A DNA stretch of 64,000 bases, taken from the NCBI RefSeq assembly GCF_047219225.1, contig NZ_CP178208.1, positions 1,674,001 to 1,738,000 on the forward strand, read 5' to 3'. The position numbers and the translations under genes are program-made. The notes beneath the pieces were generated by a model. The model made no database searches. It was not told where the DNA came from and worked only from the letters and a program-made list of their open reading frames with translations. This DNA comes from IMCC45349 sp047219225. Lineage in GTDB: Bacteria > Bacteroidota > Bacteroidia > Flavobacteriales > Flavobacteriaceae. Every line of letters starts with the position of its first letter. The first letter of the stretch is position 1. Below, in pieces: positions 8,050 through 16,115 of this stretch.

Positions 8050-10890
8050 TTAATGTGCTTCGAGCCAATTATCGCCAGTATCAAAATCAACATCTAATGG
8101 CACTGCCATTTTATAGGCATTTTCCATTTCATGTTTTATAAGTGTTTTCATGTCTTCTAACTCAGGCTTGTAAACATCAAATACTAATTCGTCATGTACC
8201 TGAAGAAGCATTTTGGTTTTAAAATTACCTTCAGATAGTTTTTGATAAATGTTTATCATCGCAATTTTGATGATATCTGCAGCACTTCCTTGTATAGGTG
8301 CATTAACAGCATTTCGTTCTGCAGCACCTCTCACCACAGCATTTCTAGAATTAATATCTTTTAAATAACGACGACGACCTAAAACTGTTTCTACATAACC
8401 ATTATCTCTCGCAAAATCTACCTGCTTGCTAACAAACTCACGCAATTTAGGGTATGTTGCATAATACGTATCGATTAATTCTTTGGCTTCGCTTCTGCTT
8501 AAATCTGTTTGATTACTTAGTCCAAAAGCAGAAACACCATAGATAATCCCAAAGTTAACTGTTTTTGCATTACTACGTTGTTCACGAGTAACTTCGTTTA
8601 AAGGTACGTTAAATACTTTTGCAGCTGTAGAAGCATGAATATCCTCGCCATTTTTAAAGGCATTAATCATGGTTTCTTCTTCGCTCAAAGCAGCAATGAC
8701 ACGTAGTTCAATTTGTGAGTAATCGGCAGCTAACAAGGTGTAATCTTCACTTCGCGGAATAAACGCCTTACGTACTTGACGACCGCGCTCTGTACGAATT
8801 GGAATGTTCTGTAAATTTGGATTATTACTACTTAAACGTCCTGTTGCGGCAACGGTTTGCATGTAATCGGTATGTACACGACCAGTTTGCTCTAAAACTT
8901 GAGTTGGTAAAGCGTCTACATATGTGCTTTTAAGTTTGGATAAGCCTCTAAATTCCAAAACATTTTGGATAATTTCATGGTCTTTTGCTAAGTAACTTAA
9001 CACATCTTCAGCGGTAGAGTATTGACCTGTTTTAGTCTTTTTAGGCTTGTCAACGAGTTTCATTTTTTCAAATAAAATGATTCCTAACTGTTTTGGAGAT
9101 GCTATATTGAATTCTTCTCCAGCAGCATCATATATTTTTGTTTGTAACGTTTTAATGTCGTTGTTTAAATCTTCTGAAAGCGAATTTAAAAAGGCTTTAT
9201 CTAAATTAATACCTTCTAATTCCATAGAAGCCAAAACTCTTATTAATGGAATTTCTAATTCGTCAAAAAGTTTTTTAGTATTTGCATCTTTTAGTTCGCC
9301 TTCAAAATGTTCTTTTAGTTGTAGTGTAATATCAGCATCTTCAACTGCATATTCGGTTTGTTTGTCAACAGGAACTTGACGCATTGATAATTGATTCTTT
9401 CCTTTTTTGCCAATGAGTTCTGTAATAGAGATTGAAGTATAGTTAAGATATGTTTCAGCCAAAACATCCATGTTATGTCGCATATCTGGATTGATTAAAT
9501 AATGCGCAATCATGGTGTCAAACAAAGGACCTCGTACTTGAATGTTGTATTTTGCTAGAACCTTAATATCATATTTTAAGTTCTGACCAATTTTTTGAAT
9601 ATGTTCGGCTTCAAAGAAAGGTCTTAATTGTTCAATAAGTTGTTGTGCTTCATCTCTATTTTCTGGAAAAGGAATGTAGAATCCTTTCTTATCTTCCCAA
9701 GAAAATGCAATACCTACTAATTCGGCTACTAATGGATTAATATCTGTTGTTTCGGTATCAAAACAAACTGAAGTTTGTTTCATCAATTGTCCTAAAAACA
9801 AATCCATAGCCAAATCAGAAGTGATGCTTTGATAAAAATGGGAGGTGTTACTGGATGTTTTTCTTCCAGAATTGTTATCTGCTTCTGGAGTAGCTTCACC
9901 ATCACCACCAAATAAAGAGAATTGTCCAGCACCAGCAGTTGATGTGCTTTTTGGTTTAGGTGTTTCTATTTTTGTTTCAGTTGCTGTTTGTTGAACGGTT
10001 GGTGTTTCAACAGCAAATGTCTTGATTAAGTTTTCGGTTAATCTTCTAAATTCTAACTCTTGAAAAATTTCTTTAACCTTATCAATATCAGGTGTGTTTA
10101 ACTCAAAATCGGTTTCATCAAACTCCACAGGAACATCGAGTAGGATAGTGGCTAACTTTTTAGATAATAAACCTAATTCTGCATTGGCTTCTACTTTCTC
10201 TTTCATTTTGCCTTTTAGCTCATGAGTATTAGCAAGCAGACCTTCCATACTTCCGTATTGTGCTAGAAATTTTTTTGCAGTTTTGTCGCCAACACCAGGT
10301 AAACCAGGAATATTATCTACTGCATCACCTTTCATTCCAAGGAAATCGATAACTTGTAAAGGGTCTTGTATTTCAAAGTTTTGCTTAACTTCTTCAACAC
10401 CCCAAGTTTCATAACCACCACCAAAACGTGGGCGATACATAAAAATGTTTTCACTTACTAATTGGGCAAAATCTTTATCTGGAGTTACCATAAAAGTTTG
10501 GTAACCTTGTTTTTCAGCTTTTTTAGCTAATGTTCCAATTACATCATCGGCTTCAAAGCCTTCCTTGACCATAATTGGAATATGCATTGCTTTTAATATT
10601 TCCTCAATATATGGAACAGCGATTTTTATTGCTTCAGGAGTTTCGTCTCTATTGGCTTTATATTCAGGAAATATTTCAACTCGATCTACACTACCACCTT
10701 TATCAAAACAAACAGCTAAATGGTCTGGACGTTCACGTTTAATGACATCTAGCAAGGAGTTTGTAAAGCCTAAAATTGCTGAAGTATCAAGGCCTTTTGA
10801 GTTAATTCTAGGGTTTTTTATAAAAGCATAATAACCTCTAAAAATCAATGCATATGCGTCTAGTAAAAATAAGCGTTTCTGTGCTGCCAT
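8050..10890 (-). CDS. polA: DNA polymerase I
   Basis: The 946-residue enzyme has all three Pol I domains. The N-terminal 5'-nuclease (about 1-290) shows FLLDAYALIFRGYYAF, FEADDVIGTLAKKAE, TPDKDFAQLV and GDAVDNIPGLPGVGDKTA. After a low-complexity Thr/Ser-rich linker (about 300-345) comes the 3'-5' exonuclease with the intact Exo I motif DTETTD (near 375), so proofreading is probably active. The polymerase has motif A DYSQIELRV (about 721), motif B with RSNAKTVNFGIIYG and motif C QVHDELVFD (about 895). It replaces primer RNA and fills repair gaps. The gene is monocistronic or joined only to the small NTF2-like gene downstream. I see no exact promoter box upstream. Confidence 0.97.
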   Translation of the reverse strand: MAAQKRLFLLDAYALIFRGYYAFIKNPRINSKGLDTSAILGFTNSLLDVIKRERPDHLAVCFDKGGSVDRVEIFPEYKANRDETPEAIKIAVPYIEEILKAMHIPIMVKEGFEADDVIGTLAKKAEKQGYQTFMVTPDKDFAQLVSENIFMYRPRFGGGYETWGVEEVKQNFEIQDPLQVIDFLGMKGDAVDNIPGLPGVGDKTAKKFLAQYGSMEGLLANTHELKGKMKEKVEANAELGLLSKKLATILLDVPVEFDETDFELNTPDIDKVKEIFQELEFRRLTENLIKTFAVETPTVQQTATETKIETPKPKSTSTAGAGQFSLFGGDGEATPEADNNSGRKTSSNTSHFYQSITSDLAMDLFLGQLMKQTSVCFDTETTDINPLVAELVGIAFSWEDKKGFYIPFPENRDEAQQLIEQLRPFFEAEHIQKIGQNLKYDIKVLAKYNIQVRGPLFDTMIAHYLINPDMRHNMDVLAETYLNYTSISITELIGKKGKNQLSMRQVPVDKQTEYAVEDADITLQLKEHFEGELKDANTKKLFDELEIPLIRVLASMELEGINLDKAFLNSLSEDLNNDIKTLQTKIYDAAGEEFNIASPKQLGIILFEKMKLVDKPKKTKTGQYSTAEDVLSYLAKDHEIIQNVLEFRGLSKLKSTYVDALPTQVLEQTGRVHTDYMQTVAATGRLSSNNPNLQNIPIRTERGRQVRKAFIPRSEDYTLLAADYSQIELRVIAALSEEETMINAFKNGEDIHASTAAKVFNVPLNEVTREQRSNAKTVNFGIIYGVSAFGLSNQTDLSRSEAKELIDTYYATYPKLREFVSKQVDFARDNGYVETVLGRRRYLKDINSRNAVVRGAAERNAVNAPIQGSAADIIKIAMINIYQKLSEGNFKTKMLLQVHDELVFDVYKPELEDMKTLIKHEMENAYKMAVPLDVDFDTGDNWLEAH

Positions 10891-10944
10891 ATTAGTGTTT
10901 TATTCAAGTTTATAAAACTACAAAACTTATGGCTTGCATAGAAA

Positions 10945-12063
10945 TTAATTGGCTTCTGTTTTTTCATTTTTGTATCGTAAAAGTGGCAAAAAGAATATAA
11001 TTAAAGCCCAAACTATAGGCATATTTATCATGTGTTTAACACTTTCTTGTCCATCAAAAACAAATTTCACAGCGCAGTCAAAAGCAAATAGTGCTATAAA
11101 AAAGCTTGGAGTTGAGATTAATAGTTTTCTAATGGCATTATAATTTTTAAATGTTTCTCCTTCGTTAGTTTTTAGCTCCATCCAATTATTTGAAGAATCG
11201 TCTATTACATTCCATTTAAATTTTTGATCCCAATCTAATAAGCCATGTATGTTTTTAATCTTCTTTATTGATTGCTTGTAATTTATTTGAATAATGCCTT
11301 GCGGCCAATTAATAAAGATTAGTAAAATGATAACTAAGTCGTCATAGAAATGTCCAAATCTAAAAGCAGTGAATGAATAGAGTACAGTATGAAATAGTAA
11401 GATAATCCAGAACGTATATTTTCGGTATTTTTTAAAGAATAATAAGATGCCTAATAAGCCTTCGGATAATAAGGCGCTATATGATAAAATGATTGCAAAC
11501 CAATTTTCAGGTAATAATTGAGAAACAAAAATATATGGTGAGTTTTCTCTAGCATTTTGGAGCCAATTGTGCATAAATGCACCAGAATGCCAATCAGGAT
11601 CTAATACTTTATTAATAAAAGCACCTAAATATATCAAAGCTAATTGCCAAAATAGTAGTTTATAGTCCTCTCCTTTTTTTGTGAAACTAGTTAAAATGAA
11701 AAAACAGCCACATACAAATACATGATTTTTAAAGCCAGGTTGTGATGCTATTTGTTCTAACATAATAACAATACCTAAAACGAGGCATGCTATTCTTATT
11801 TTAATATTACAAAAGATAGCTAATGTTGATACAATAAATCCTGATAAAACTATGCTTTTAAAGACTCCTGGGATGGTGTTAAAATAGTCTAATGCAGGAA
11901 TAAACGGGATATAAGGGTCTTGTAGTTTTATTGGATACTGGTAGGCAATCATTATTAAGATGAGTAGCTTACACATTAATAATAGGTTGGGAGCTATTTC
12001 AGATTGTTCAAAACGCCAAGGAGCAAATTTTGACGATTTCTGTAGGTTTAAGGATGTGTCCAT
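10945..12063 (-). CDS. HTTM-like polytopic membrane protein
   Basis: The 372-residue protein has about eight hydrophobic helices (from LLLMCKLLILIMIAYQY to the last near residue 350). Phrases such as LIYLGAFINKVLDPDWHSGAF, LSEGLLGILLFFKKYR and the TM4-loop pattern resemble HTTM / vitamin-K-dependent-carboxylase-like membrane proteins of Bacteroidota. In that group the reaction is mostly unknown, and the residues needed for true carboxylase activity cannot be judged here. It overlaps the upstream small gene by 16 bases, which suggests co-translation and a joint membrane role. The last ~100 residues carry a short soluble stretch with Trp/Asn-rich segments, then two closing helices. Confidence 0.55.
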   Translation of the reverse strand: MDTSLNLQKSSKFAPWRFEQSEIAPNLLLMCKLLILIMIAYQYPIKLQDPYIPFIPALDYFNTIPGVFKSIVLSGFIVSTLAIFCNIKIRIACLVLGIVIMLEQIASQPGFKNHVFVCGCFFILTSFTKKGEDYKLLFWQLALIYLGAFINKVLDPDWHSGAFMHNWLQNARENSPYIFVSQLLPENWFAIILSYSALLSEGLLGILLFFKKYRKYTFWIILLFHTVLYSFTAFRFGHFYDDLVIILLIFINWPQGIIQINYKQSIKKIKNIHGLLDWDQKFKWNVIDDSSNNWMELKTNEGETFKNYNAIRKLLISTPSFFIALFAFDCAVKFVFDGQESVKHMINMPIVWALIIFFLPLLRYKNEKTEAN

Positions 12064-12386
12064 GTTTGTTGGGGTTTACCGTTTTTGGCATATTTAATAG
12101 TTACTTTAGCGTTATCGTCTTTGCCATAAGTGGTTTCATAACCTTCAATGTAAGAGAAAATGTTTTCTATAGAGCGTTGCTCCCAGCCAACAGCGTTGTA
12201 ATGATAGCGCTCTTTTACTTCTTGTTCGGTAAGTGTTTTGTTGTCAATACTGACTGAAATTTCGTATTTAGCATGAATATCGTATGGTGCCCAACAAAAA
12301 AAGCGTTCGGGTATAAAACGTGCATAAATTATAGAACACACTTGAATTGCTAGAAATGCAACTCCAAGAATATATCTTGTTTTCAT
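12048..12386 (-). CDS. Small membrane-anchored protein, partner of the HTTM-like gene
   Basis: The 112-residue product has one N-terminal hydrophobic helix (about 4-22), then a short soluble domain. Its phrases are ERFFCWAPYDIHAKYEI, LTEQEVKERYHYNAVGWE and IEGYETTYGKDDNAKVTIKYAKNGK. I recognise no named domain. The 3' end overlaps the start of the HTTM-like gene by 16 bases in another frame, a sign of an operon with coupled translation. The helix plus outward domain suggests a subunit or accessory factor of the polytopic protein, but this is inferred from context alone. Confidence 0.6.
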   Translation of the reverse strand: MKTRYILGVAFLAIQVCSIIYARFIPERFFCWAPYDIHAKYEISVSIDNKTLTEQEVKERYHYNAVGWEQRSIENIFSYIEGYETTYGKDDNAKVTIKYAKNGKPQQTWTHP

Positions 12387-12473
12387 TTTAAGTTATTGTT
12401 GGTTAGGGTAATAAATGTAAGAGGATAGTTTAAATGAGAGAAATAATTAAGCTAAACGGTTAATTTTTTCTAT

Positions 12474-12505
12474 AAAAAAAGTGTTGCAACTAGTGCAACA
12501 CTTTT
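12474..12505 (-). terminator. Intrinsic terminator of the small secreted-protein gene
   Basis: An 8-bp perfect stem (12481-12488 with 12494-12501) has a five-base loop and a run of seven T in the minus direction, with four T on the other side. It ends the gene at 12535-12798. Confidence 0.85.
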
Positions 12506-12534
12506 GAAATATATTTTATGCGAAAATTTTTATT

Positions 12535-12798
12535 CTAGCTTACTACAGATTCTTTACGTTTAATGTGTAAACTTTTTAAATAAGCTTTTACACTAATTAA
12601 CTCTATACTCTTTTTATAGTTTAAATCTTTATTTTGTGTCTTTGGGTTAACACTAATTGGATCTACCTTTTTAATAGCAACATCTGCCTTAATTTCAGTT
12701 TTAATCTCTTCCTTAGACTTAACAACAGTATCTTGTGCCATTGTGATGAATGGAACAACTATAAATGCTATTATTAAAACTACCTTTTTCATATTCAA
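12535..12798 (-). CDS. Small secreted protein of unknown function
   Basis: The 87-residue product has a clear signal peptide (MNMKKVVLIIAFIVVPFITMAQ; the second Met at residue 3 is an alternative start). A short Lys/Glu/Val-rich mature chain of about 65 residues follows. No cysteines and no known domain are seen. The gene has its own strong terminator. The composition, charged and repetitive (KSKEEIKTEIKADVAIKK), suggests a disordered periplasmic or surface peptide. No function can be assigned. The 180 bases between it and the glycosylasparaginase stop (12799-12978) contain only a short inverted repeat (12926-12938) and no gene. Confidence 0.6.
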   Translation of the reverse strand: MNMKKVVLIIAFIVVPFITMAQDTVVKSKEEIKTEIKADVAIKKVDPISVNPKTQNKDLNYKKSIELISVKAYLKSLHIKRKESVVS

Positions 12799-12978
12799 AA
12801 ACTTTTATTAGGTTTCTGAAGCAAATGAAATACATACTTGTTTTGTTGCTGTAAAAAAATTGATAAACTGCAAAAAAACCTAGTTTTAGGGTACGATATA
12901 GTTGAAAACATCGATGAAATGCATGGTGTAATTTACACTAATGTTTAATAAAATTGATAGTGTTAGAGGTGTTAGTTA

Positions 12979-13980
12979 TTAGGATTTGTTATAAAAATCA
13001 GATTTGATATTATTAGTTTTATTATTGTTGTATTTAGTCATGCTAAATCCTTCATGAATAGAGTAAAACCCTGTTTCTCCTTGTTTGTTAACAGCAATGT
13101 ATGCTACTTGAACGTTTTTATAGTTGCTGTTAGGTTTGTTTACTATTCTACTAATAGCTTCTTCACAAGCTTCTTGAGGCGTCATGCCTTGGCGCATTAA
13201 CTCTACAATTAAAAAGCTTCCTACGGTTTTTACTACTTCTTCTCCCATTCCTGTAGCGACAGCAGCTCCAATTTCATTATCAACAAATAAACCAGAACCA
13301 ATGATGGGAGAATCTCCTACACGTCCAGCCATTTTGTAGGCTAGTCCGCTAGTAGTACATGCTCCAGAAATATTGCCATTTTCATCTATGGCAAGCATGC
13401 CTATAGTGTCATGGTTTTCTATATTTATGATTGGTTTGTATTCTTTTTCTTCTAACCATTTTTCCCATTCTTTTTTAGACTTATCAGTTAAAAGGTTTTC
13501 TCTTTTCATTCCAGATTCTACTGCAAATTGTTCAGCACCTTTTCCAGCAAGCATTACATGAGGTGTGTCTTCCATTACTTTTCTTGCTACAGAAATTGCG
13601 TGCGCAATATTTTGCATATATACCACAGAACCACAATTACCATATTTATCCATAATGCTTGCGTCTAGTGTTACGTTTCCATCTCTATCTGGACGACCAC
13701 CTTTACCAACGGTTTGGTTGTTCTCATCTTCTTCTTCAATATTACAACCCTTTTCAAGAGCATCTAGAACGCTATCTCCATTGTTTAAAGCTTCTCCTGC
13801 TGTAGTAACTGCGCGTTCAACATTCCAAGTAGCAATTACTAAAGGAAAAGAGGCTTTAGTTGCTAATGGAGTAGCTTCTTGTGTTTTGGTTTCTTTTTCA
13901 TCACAGCTTAGTAATGTTTTTCCAACAGCTAAACCAACTCCTGTTAGTGATGTATTTTTTATAAAATTTCTACGTTTCAT
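12979..13980 (-). CDS. Glycosylasparaginase (N4-beta-GlcNAc-asparaginase), Ntn hydrolase
   Basis: This 333-residue protein matches the isoaspartyl-peptidase/glycosylasparaginase family, which cleaves the GlcNAc-Asn bond left after N-glycoprotein breakdown. The N-terminus has a twin-arginine motif (KRRNFIK) and a possible lipobox LLSC (Cys26), so a Tat-exported lipoprotein is likely. The precursor should self-cleave before Thr192 in the segment ENHDTIGM, exposing the catalytic threonine. GACTTSG and RVGDSPIIGSGLFVDN with the following GAAVATGMGEE are substrate-loop blocks. Length and motif match the enzyme characterised from Elizabethkingia (Flavobacterium) meningosepticum. It is the last gene of the operon GH92, lipoprotein, FucP-type transporter, glycosylasparaginase, and this context strongly supports N-glycan use over isoaspartyl repair. 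Confidence 0.88.
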   Translation of the reverse strand: MKRRNFIKNTSLTGVGLAVGKTLLSCDEKETKTQEATPLATKASFPLVIATWNVERAVTTAGEALNNGDSVLDALEKGCNIEEEDENNQTVGKGGRPDRDGNVTLDASIMDKYGNCGSVVYMQNIAHAISVARKVMEDTPHVMLAGKGAEQFAVESGMKRENLLTDKSKKEWEKWLEEKEYKPIINIENHDTIGMLAIDENGNISGACTTSGLAYKMAGRVGDSPIIGSGLFVDNEIGAAVATGMGEEVVKTVGSFLIVELMRQGMTPQEACEEAISRIVNKPNSNYKNVQVAYIAVNKQGETGFYSIHEGFSMTKYNNNKTNNIKSDFYNKS

Positions 13981-13994
13981 GATTGTTCTTTTAA

Positions 13995-15305
13995 TTAAAT
14001 GGAAACAGCTTTTTTGTTATTTCGATATCCAAAGAATAAAATATATGCATAACATAAAATAATAAATATTAATGCAGATTTAAATCCTACTTGATCAGTT
14101 AAATAACCATATAAAGGAGGAATTAATGCACCACCAACAATAGCTGTACATAAAAGTCCTGAGGCTTTTGGTTTTAATTCTCCAATACCATCTAATGATA
14201 TGGTAAATATTGTAGGGAACATTATTGAATTGAATAATCCAACTGCTAGAATACTCCACATGCTTACTAGTCCAGTAGTTGAAATTGAAATAAGAATAAG
14301 TAAAATAGCACTTGTAGCAAACATACCTAATACTTTTCCTGGTTTCATAATTTTTGTGAGGTAAGAACCTACAAAACGGCCTATCATAGCTCCAGACCAA
14401 TAAAATGTTACAAATACACCAACAATAGCTTTATTATCGTTATCTGTTAAGCCAGAATTAAGGATGCCTTCAGCAATTGATTTCATAAAACCATTTTGTT
14501 TGATGACTTCTACTAGATTCATGTCTAAAAAGTAATTTACTAAATAACTTCCAATGGCTACTTCGGCACCAACATAAAAGAAGATTCCAAGAACGCCAAG
14601 CATTAAATTTTTATTCTTGAATGCTTGCGAATATGTTCCAGTTGAGGTTTCACTCATCAAAATAGGTAGTTTTGCAAATAAGAAAATTAATGCAATCAAC
14701 CCAATAAATAAAGCCAATCCTAAAAAAGGCATTTGTACAGCTGAAGCTTCAGAGGCTAAATATGTTTCTTTAGCAGTTTCAGAAAGTGCTGATATTTCTT
14801 CCTTGGATTTAATAGTGTCACTTAAAATAAATAAAGCGCCTACTGCTGGCGCAATTGCTGTTCCAAGTGAGTTGAATGCTTGAGAGAGGTTTAATCTACT
14901 TGAGGCAGTGTCTTCACTACCAAGTACGGCAACAAAAGGATTTGCGGCTACTTGTAAAATAGTCATTCCTCCAGCTAAAATGAAATATGCTAACATAAAT
15001 ACACCAAATACTCTGTAGGATGCTGCAGGATAAAACAGTAAGCATCCTGTCGCCATAGTTAATAATCCAAGTATGATACCTTTTTTATATCCTATTTTGG
15101 ATAGGATATAACTTGCGGGAATGGATAATAGGAAATAAGCTCCAAAAAAAGCAAATTGTACCATACCTGCTTGAAAGTATGTAAGTGTGAATAACTCTCT
15201 TAAACGTGGTATTAGTGAGTCTACTAAAACTGTAATAAATCCCCAAAGGAAAAATAAAGTTGTTAGTAGAATAAATGAGCCTGTGTAAGATTTTTGTTGA
15301 TTCAT
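13995..15305 (-). CDS. FucP-family MFS sugar transporter
   Basis: The 436-residue inner-membrane protein has about twelve helices. The opening (SFILLTTLFFLWGFITVLVDSLIPRL) and ILQVAANPFVAVLG followed by SSRLNLSQAFNSLGTAIAP are hallmarks of the fucose/glucose/galactose:H+ symporter group, which also contains N-acetylglucosamine transporters (NagP). The neighbours, a mannosidase and a GlcNAc-releasing enzyme, suggest mannose or GlcNAc as cargo, but the sequence alone cannot decide. It overlaps the upstream lipoprotein gene by four bases and lies 14 bases before the glycosylasparaginase gene, so all belong to one transcript. Confidence 0.88.
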   Translation of the reverse strand: MNQQKSYTGSFILLTTLFFLWGFITVLVDSLIPRLRELFTLTYFQAGMVQFAFFGAYFLLSIPASYILSKIGYKKGIILGLLTMATGCLLFYPAASYRVFGVFMLAYFILAGGMTILQVAANPFVAVLGSEDTASSRLNLSQAFNSLGTAIAPAVGALFILSDTIKSKEEISALSETAKETYLASEASAVQMPFLGLALFIGLIALIFLFAKLPILMSETSTGTYSQAFKNKNLMLGVLGIFFYVGAEVAIGSYLVNYFLDMNLVEVIKQNGFMKSIAEGILNSGLTDNDNKAIVGVFVTFYWSGAMIGRFVGSYLTKIMKPGKVLGMFATSAILLILISISTTGLVSMWSILAVGLFNSIMFPTIFTISLDGIGELKPKASGLLCTAIVGGALIPPLYGYLTDQVGFKSALIFIILCYAYILFFGYRNNKKAVSI

Positions 15306-16114
15306 AATTTTTTATTTGAGTTTATGGCAGCGTAAATTCGACAAATAGAAATGTTGTTTTTGAAATTTGTACTTTCAAAATAGTTGGATGAAACATCTAT
15401 AGGTATTTTTTCTTGAAATTTAATTAAACAATTGCAATACTCGTCAAAATCTAGATTTTGATATTGTTTCTGGTTCTTAATTTCAGAATATGTTTCTTTG
15501 AAATCATTAATTTCTTCCTTAGACCAACTTTTTTCTGATGGTGAAAAGGCTTCTTTAAAATAGGTATCTATTATTTTTTTTGAAGTTTCAAGGCCATAGG
15601 CATCTAATAGCATTTTTGCGTTAAAGTTGTAATAAGTCCATTTATTTAATTTCTCATTGTATAACCCTAAAATAGTTTTAGGGTTATAAACTATTAATTT
15701 GCCGTTAGAATTTGTGTAATTAATATTTTCATTGTCTAAGAAAGTAGATATTTCTTTGTGAATATTACTGAATTGACTTTTTGGGACATGGAATGATTCA
15801 TTAATGTTAACCAAAATGAAATGAGCCTTTTTAGTATTAATAACCTTACTATGTTTTATAAACGAGGTTGTGTAGTCTGAAAAATATTCAGGATTTTCAA
15901 AATGTATGTTTTCAAATATACTTAGTATTGAATCTTTATTTTTATTAATCCAATATTCTTCAGGAAAGAAATATTCAAATTGTTTTGAAGTGTTTTCAAT
16001 ACTAAATTCTTCTAAGTTTTTTTTTATTTCTGGTAATTCGCGATTTAATTCAAAACTAGGTTTACAGCTAAAGATAAAGAGAGTAAATAATAATAAAGTT
16101 AAACGAATCTTCAT
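15302..16114 (-). CDS. Lipoprotein of unknown function in the N-glycan operon
   Basis: The 270-residue product has a lipoprotein signal peptide (LLLFTLFIFSC, Cys17) and a Lys/Glu/Asn/Phe-rich helical mature part. No known domain is recognised. Two Cys form a CNC pair in the segment DFDEYCNCLIKF near residue 228, plus one Cys close to the C-terminus. Position is telling: it starts one base after the GH92 stop and its stop overlaps the transporter start by four bases. A substrate-binding or enzyme-accessory role on the envelope is plausible, taking the place of a SusD-type protein, but this is inference from position only. Confidence 0.6.
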   Translation of the reverse strand: MKIRLTLLLFTLFIFSCKPSFELNRELPEIKKNLEEFSIENTSKQFEYFFPEEYWINKNKDSILSIFENIHFENPEYFSDYTTSFIKHSKVINTKKAHFILVNINESFHVPKSQFSNIHKEISTFLDNENINYTNSNGKLIVYNPKTILGLYNEKLNKWTYYNFNAKMLLDAYGLETSKKIIDTYFKEAFSPSEKSWSKEEINDFKETYSEIKNQKQYQNLDFDEYCNCLIKFQEKIPIDVSSNYFESTNFKNNISICRIYAAINSNKKL

Positions 16115-16115
16115 T

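Noticed and set aside
12030..12257. Plus-strand frame across the overlap of the HTTM-like and small gene
   Set aside because: Antisense to two credible genes and without conserved features.
12926..12938. Short inverted repeat GTGTAA/TTACAC as a terminator
   Set aside because: Six pairs with a one-base loop and no T run; could be chance or an operator.
14095..14400. 101-codon frame within the MFS transporter gene, rich in Tyr, Cys and Trp
   Set aside because: Alternate frame of a membrane protein gene; composition is an artefact.
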